Shown here one piece after another: positions 23,605-26,880 of a stretch of 26,880 bases of DNA. Both the position numbers and the translations under genes were made by a program. Source of the stretch: a virus; IMG/VR virus record IMGVR_UViG_3300030101_000592, positions 1 through 26,880 of that record; one strand, 5' to 3'. Below the pieces are notes generated by a model that did not search any database, was not told the origin of the DNA, and saw only the letters and a list, made by a program, of their open reading frames with translations. Positions within the stretch are counted from its first letter, which is position 1; each line of letters begins with the position of its first letter.

Positions 23605-25132
23605 GTATTTCTTTGTACAAATTTATCATTTCTGTGTGTACGTTGATACGATCATCTAAAAGGCGGTAAATACGCTTTTCAGCATTTGACCCCGCTATTT
23701 GTATAACTGTACACTTATGGTTTTGTCCTGACCTATGCACACGTGCGTTTGCCTGTGCATATGTTTCTAGTGATGAAGTCGGTCCCCACCATACAACAGT
23801 GTTAGCGGCAGTAAGCGTGACACCATGAGCAGCAGCCTGCGGTTGTATTATTAGAACACGAGGGTCAGGGTCTGACTGAAAGCGCTGGAATATGTCTGTA
23901 CGCTTAGGCGCAGAAACGTCTCCTCGTATGATCTCGGACGTAACCCCGTCCCGGAGGAGTCTTTCCGATAGCATATCAATCGTGTGTCTAAACGGTACAA
24001 ATACCAGAACTTTTTGACTGCTTTCATCTATAACTTCTTTCAAGACTTGATACCTATTCTTAATATCAAACTGTATCGTATCGCCTTCATCAGTATATAT
24101 AGCCCCTGCACTTATTTGTAGCAGCTTGTTCAAGCTTATAGCAGCGTTGGCGGCTGTAACGTCTTCCCCAACTATTTGCATAACCATTTTCTTACGAAGC
24201 GTTTCGTAATACTTTTTTTGTTGCGTTGTCATATCTACAAAGCGTTTGGTGTAAACCATATCAGGCAAATCTAAACACTCTTCTTTTGTAAAACGTATAG
24301 CGGGTTGCAAAGCTTTAAATACAGTATCCTTAGCTGTATCTTTTGGTTTGTATTTGAACTGTGTTACTTTCCACATGACTATATCTCGCCAAGACCCAAA
24401 AAATCTTGGTACAGACAACGGATTAATCATCTTAGCTAGACCATAAGCATCCAAAGGACTTTGGGCCGCAGGTGTACCAGTCATCATCCACAGCCAAGCA
24501 TCTTCTCCTATGATATTATTGAGCGTCTTCCATCTTTTAGTCTGTACGTTTTTATAGTGCGTGGCTTCATCAACTATAAATAAATCAAACCCACCGTTGG
24601 CTATATCGTCCTTTACAATCTCTACGCCATCGTAATTTATAATTATAAACTCTGCACCGCTGTTGATAATTTTCTTACGCTTCTCTTTCGAACCATAAGC
24701 AACATCAACTGTTCTGTGCATCGCAAAAGAAAACAAATCGTTCCTCCATGCGCTGTCCATAATTGACAGAGGACATACAACAAGAACTCTGTTTACTTTC
24801 CCCTGTTGCATTAAATAGTCAGCCGCCCATATAGAAGACGCCGTTTTTCCTGTGCCTTGTTCGTTAAAGCAAAAGGCTTTCTTGTTCATAGTGAGAAATG
24901 ATGCCGTATCTTTCTGATGTTCGAACGGTTTGTACTGACCCGGCCAGCTATAACGTTTGGTAATAGGTGACGGTATGTTTATATTTAAATTTTTTAGAGT
25001 ATGAACTTCGTCAATACCCCAGTTTACAACAACTTCATTCATAGACACTTCCTTACTCTTTGGGATTACAGTTGTTATCTGTTTAGGGTTACGAACTTTA
25101 AGCAGTAACGCCTTGTCCCTTATTATTTTCAT
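23597..25132 (-). CDS. SNF2-family superfamily 2 helicase/translocase
   Basis: The product is 511 aa. Motifs in order: Q-like region PFEHQKDTASF (69-79), Walker A NEQGTGKT (90-97), motif Ia VCPLSIMDSAW, DEAT box (188-191), TGTP motif III (218-221), domain 2 with LVFVPFRHTIDML (376-388), and motifs V-VI QPQAAAHGVTLTAANTVVWW (430-449) and QANARVHRSGQ (459-470) with the arginine finger. This is a compact SNF2/DEAD-like ATPase of the size common in phages. It would translocate on duplex DNA using ATP, helping replication, recombination or displacement of host proteins. The ATG at 25132 has GGAGAACAAC directly upstream. A short hairpin lies between it and the preceding gene. No nuclease or HARP domain is fused. 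Confidence 0.88.
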   Translation of the reverse strand: MKIIRDKALLLKVRNPKQITTVIPKSKEVSMNEVVVNWGIDEVHTLKNLNINIPSPITKRYSWPGQYKPFEHQKDTASFLTMNKKAFCFNEQGTGKTASSIWAADYLMQQGKVNRVLVVCPLSIMDSAWRNDLFSFAMHRTVDVAYGSKEKRKKIINSGAEFIIINYDGVEIVKDDIANGGFDLFIVDEATHYKNVQTKRWKTLNNIIGEDAWLWMMTGTPAAQSPLDAYGLAKMINPLSVPRFFGSWRDIVMWKVTQFKYKPKDTAKDTVFKALQPAIRFTKEECLDLPDMVYTKRFVDMTTQQKKYYETLRKKMVMQIVGEDVTAANAAISLNKLLQISAGAIYTDEGDTIQFDIKNRYQVLKEVIDESSQKVLVFVPFRHTIDMLSERLLRDGVTSEIIRGDVSAPKRTDIFQRFQSDPDPRVLIIQPQAAAHGVTLTAANTVVWWGPTSSLETYAQANARVHRSGQNHKCTVIQIAGSNAEKRIYRLLDDRINVHTEMINLYKEILD

Positions 25133-25145
25133 GTTGTTCTCCGTG

Positions 25146-25160
25146 GTAGCTTGTAGCTAC
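25146..25160 (-). repeat. Short hairpin before the SNF2 helicase gene
   Basis: GTAGCT (25146-25151) and AGCTAC (25155-25160) form a six-base stem with a three-base loop. It overlaps the stop codon of the upstream basic-protein gene and ends four bases before the GGAG of the helicase gene. On the + strand the stem is followed by TTCTTTTT, but those bases are Lys codons of the upstream gene. A role in translation coupling is possible; chance is not excluded. Confidence 0.4.
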
Positions 25161-25417
25161 TTCTTTTTGGGTGGTTTACTCATCCTTCCACCTGCTGCTC
25201 TATTTTTTGATGGACTTTGTAGCTTTACGCCATCCTTATTAGATCCACCTTTACTCAATGCTTTTTTGTGTGCGATATCTTTACCTTTTCTTTTTACACC
25301 CTTTTTGTCCATTTTCCTACGGGCGCGTTGTCTTTCCATACGATCAGAGTGTTCACCTCTAGCTTTCTGCTGCTTATACTCTTTCTTATAAGGTCTAGGT
25401 TTGTTTTTATATGGCAT
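25157..25417 (-). CDS. Small, highly basic HNH-like protein
   Basis: The product is 86 aa with about a third Lys or Arg. The centre reads GKDIAHKKALSKGGSN (residues 45-60) followed by GVKLQSPSKNR (63-73). Asp47, His50, the Gly-Gly-Ser-Asn turn and Asn72 are arranged as in the core of HNH nucleases (D/H-x-x, GG, N, N-R). The usual flanking zinc-binding Cys pairs and a second catalytic His are absent. I recall near-identical layouts annotated as HNH endonuclease in marine phages, so it may be a minimal nuclease, or a nucleic-acid-binding protein derived from one. The start overlaps the nuclease stop by one base (TAATG). The 3' end is Lys-rich and runs into a short hairpin. Confidence 0.55.
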   Translation of the reverse strand: MPYKNKPRPYKKEYKQQKARGEHSDRMERQRARRKMDKKGVKRKGKDIAHKKALSKGGSNKDGVKLQSPSKNRAAGGRMSKPPKKK

Positions 25418-26088
25418 TAGTTACTCCCATTATGAGGACACTCCATCACTGGACAATGACGCTTGCATAAACCAGAGGGACGGGGGTTCCATACCTCTTT
25501 GTCAAACGCTATTTGCATACTAGCATACTTTGTTAACCATTTCTCCCAAAGAATTGACTCGGAGTCAATTTCATAAGTTTCTTTTATTAAACTACCCGCA
25601 ACTACAAAAAGCAGACCCGCTTTTATTTTTGTTACCTGTGGGTAATGTTTAAATACCGATAGAGCCATAAGCTCAAGCTGCCCTTTATCTGCATATCGTG
25701 CAGATTTGCCTGTTTTATAATCTATAACCCAAGCCATCTCTGCCAGTACATCTACTATTATAAGATCAGCTATACCCCTAAACCACACTCTCTTATCAAA
25801 GAAGTCACAGGGTTCTAAGTCTTCAGTTAGCCCCAACTTCTTTTCACATACTTTTATACCTCTTTTATTGTTTAGAGCGTCTAGCGTAGGCTCTATAAAC
25901 CCAAACTTTTTTGGTAGAGGTGCATCCTTTCCAATATAATCTTCACATGCTTTATGAAACTCAGTGCCATATCGCGTAGCTTCTGTCTCTTCAAAAGGAT
26001 ATTCTTTTAATATACTAACGTGATAGAACTGCTTCGGGCATGTATCAAATGCCTTTGCTTTGCTAAATGACCAAGGTGCTATGCTCAC
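25417..26088 (-). CDS. PD-(D/E)XK exonuclease of RecB/Cas4 type
   Basis: The product is 223 aa. FSKAKAFDTCPKQFY (8-22) is the typical entry motif of RecB/AddB-type nucleases. RYGTEFHKACEDY follows (39-51, His45 and Glu49), and the catalytic core is GIADLIIVD (Asp108), WVIDYKTGK (Asp123, Lys125) and GQLELMAL (Gln137). Cys17 plus a C-terminal Cys208-x3-Cys212-x4-Cys217 cluster resemble the four-cysteine iron-sulphur site of Cas4 and AddB nucleases, though the spacing differs slightly. It probably resects DNA ends during phage recombination, replication or host DNA breakdown. The ATG overlaps the polymerase stop (ATGA). No CRISPR array or other cas gene is nearby, so a Cas4 adaptation role is not indicated. 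Confidence 0.82.
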   Translation of the reverse strand: MSIAPWSFSKAKAFDTCPKQFYHVSILKEYPFEETEATRYGTEFHKACEDYIGKDAPLPKKFGFIEPTLDALNNKRGIKVCEKKLGLTEDLEPCDFFDKRVWFRGIADLIIVDVLAEMAWVIDYKTGKSARYADKGQLELMALSVFKHYPQVTKIKAGLLFVVAGSLIKETYEIDSESILWEKWLTKYASMQIAFDKEVWNPRPSGLCKRHCPVMECPHNGSN

Positions 26089-26880
26089 TCGCAGTCTCCA
26101 TAGGATTTTCCTGTGCCGCTTTCACAATCCACAGGTAAGCCTGTTGCCCAATCGGGTGTCCATCTCATGCACTCCTCAACATACGTTTGAGCCGCTGCTA
26201 CTTCGGTGTCTTCCACACAGCAAACTATTGAGTCGTGTACCGTCAACACCACTTTATATTTCTTACTAATTCTTAGCATTTGTTCACCTATAATACAACG
26301 TGCTAGTGCTTGGCACACATTCTCTATTACCTTGCCACCGTATATTCTAGTGCGCCCCCTACGTGTTTTATAGCTATACTCAATACCCTTTTCGCCTTGT
26401 TCTCCTGACAAATCATCGTAACGCACTAATAACCCTGACGGCAGTACAATACCGCGTTCCGATCCCGAAACTTCCAATATACCTTCTCTACCAAAATGCG
26501 CGGCTCTTTTACTTGCAAGCTGCTGTATCATATGATGAGCGTCGCGCCATACCTTACTAATTTTAAAGTTAGAGTCACGATATATCTGTATTATCCTCCG
26601 GGCCTCGTGGGGTTCGACTTCATACCCAAACGTCTTTAGCTGTGTGCCAAACTTCTCAGCACCCATACCATATCCTGCGCCTAAGATTGTAGTTTTGCCA
26701 ACGAACCGCTGATCCTTTGTGACATCCGCCTCGTCACATTGATATATACGTGACGCCATCTTTACATATACATCCTCACCTTTTGCAAATGCAGCGGTGA
26801 GATCGTCTTGCCCTGCAAACCATGCCAATACTCGCGCTTCAATCTGCGAACTGTCAGCTTCTACTATGGTGTAGCCTTCG
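26085..26880 (-). CDS. DNA polymerase, family A (C-terminal part; gene continues past window)
   Basis: The frame is open from 26879 without a stop, so only the C-terminal 264 residues are visible; an apparent TTG start at 26828 is internal. Motif A is VEADSSQIEAR (catalytic Asp9 of the visible part, Glu14 as the usual dNTP gate residue). Motif B/O-helix is RFVGKTTILGAGYGMG, with Arg58, Lys62, Leu66 and Tyr70 spaced by four as in E. coli Pol I R754, K758, F762 and Y766. Motif C is TVHDSIV (His215, Asp216), with Ser where many family members have Glu. YGGKVIENVCQALAR also matches the family. This is the phage replicative polymerase. Leu at the 762 position is a known marine viral variant. The exonuclease domain, if present, lies beyond the right edge. 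Confidence 0.93.
   Translation of the reverse strand, partial: EGYTIVEADSSQIEARVLAWFAGQDDLTAAFAKGEDVYVKMASRIYQCDEADVTKDQRFVGKTTILGAGYGMGAEKFGTQLKTFGYEVEPHEARRIIQIYRDSNFKISKVWRDAHHMIQQLASKRAAHFGREGILEVSGSERGIVLPSGLLVRYDDLSGEQGEKGIEYSYKTRRGRTRIYGGKVIENVCQALARCIIGEQMLRISKKYKVVLTVHDSIVCCVEDTEVAAAQTYVEECMRWTPDWATGLPVDCESGTGKSYGDCE

Noticed and set aside
25146-25170. Rightward intrinsic terminator (hairpin followed by TTCTTTTT)
   Set aside because: The stem is only six bases and half AT, the T-run is explained by Lys codons of the opposite-strand gene, and no rightward gene precedes it.
25417-26088. Interpretation of the Cas4-like nuclease as part of a CRISPR system
   Set aside because: No repeats with spacers and no other cas gene occur in the window; such nucleases are common phage recombination enzymes.

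Overview
KIND OF GENOME. The window is a contiguous part of a tailed bacteriophage genome, most likely a podovirus-type marine phage of a Gram-negative, probably alphaproteobacterial, host. The evidence is a block of tail, lysis and internal virion (DNA-ejection) genes on the + strand facing a block of DNA-replication genes on the - strand. Almost every gene overlaps or abuts its neighbour. I found no tRNA, rRNA, integrase, insertion sequence or CRISPR. From memory, the gene set (family A DNA polymerase, SNF2-type helicase, RecB/Cas4-like nuclease, PrimPol-DUF927 protein, SSB-like protein, very large internal protein) resembles HMO-2011-like and related marine podoviruses. That placement is an inference I could not test. 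Capsid, portal, terminase and the N-terminal part of the polymerase lie outside the window. LAYOUT, + STRAND (1-18461). First come a tail fibre cut by the left edge (1-935), a glycine-rich adhesin-like protein (935-1924), a 733-aa tail structural protein (1921-4122) and a small virion-type protein (4122-4520). A lysis region follows (4530-7011): two different small membrane proteins that could be holins, an EF-hand-containing protein between them, a small basic protein, a membrane-anchored coiled-coil protein and an M15-type peptidase endolysin. A 46-base gap with a sigma70-like promoter candidate leads into the ejection-protein module (7058-18461): 487-, 139-, 418- and 652-aa proteins and a 2101-aa giant with a zinc-metalloprotease motif. 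LAYOUT, - STRAND (26880 down to 18566). In order of transcription: DNA polymerase A (cut by the right edge), RecB/Cas4-like nuclease, small basic HNH-like protein, SNF2-family helicase, a 130-aa coiled-coil protein, a small helix-turn-helix protein, a four-cysteine protein of unknown role, an ssDNA-binding-like protein with an acidic tail, a PrimPol-DUF927 primase-helicase, and a conserved-looking 70-aa protein. The two transcription units converge at 18462-18565, where an intrinsic terminator points leftward. HOW IT WORKS TOGETHER. The - strand set would form a self-contained replisome: PrimPol-DUF927 primes and perhaps unwinds, PolA copies, the SSB-like protein coats single strands, and SNF2 helicase plus nuclease remodel or process DNA. 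The + strand set builds the tail, lyses the host, and supplies the proteins ejected ahead of the DNA. MOST NOTEWORTHY. The polymerase has leucine at the position equivalent to E. coli Pol I Phe762. A 14-bp hairpin sits just upstream of the primase-helicase ribosome-binding site, and dyads of varying quality occupy each intergenic gap of the replication operon. A four-cysteine protein of unknown function is translationally coupled to the SSB-like gene. The giant ejection protein carries a complete HExxH...E zincin signature. I see no convincing evidence of a wholly new defence or mobile system here.
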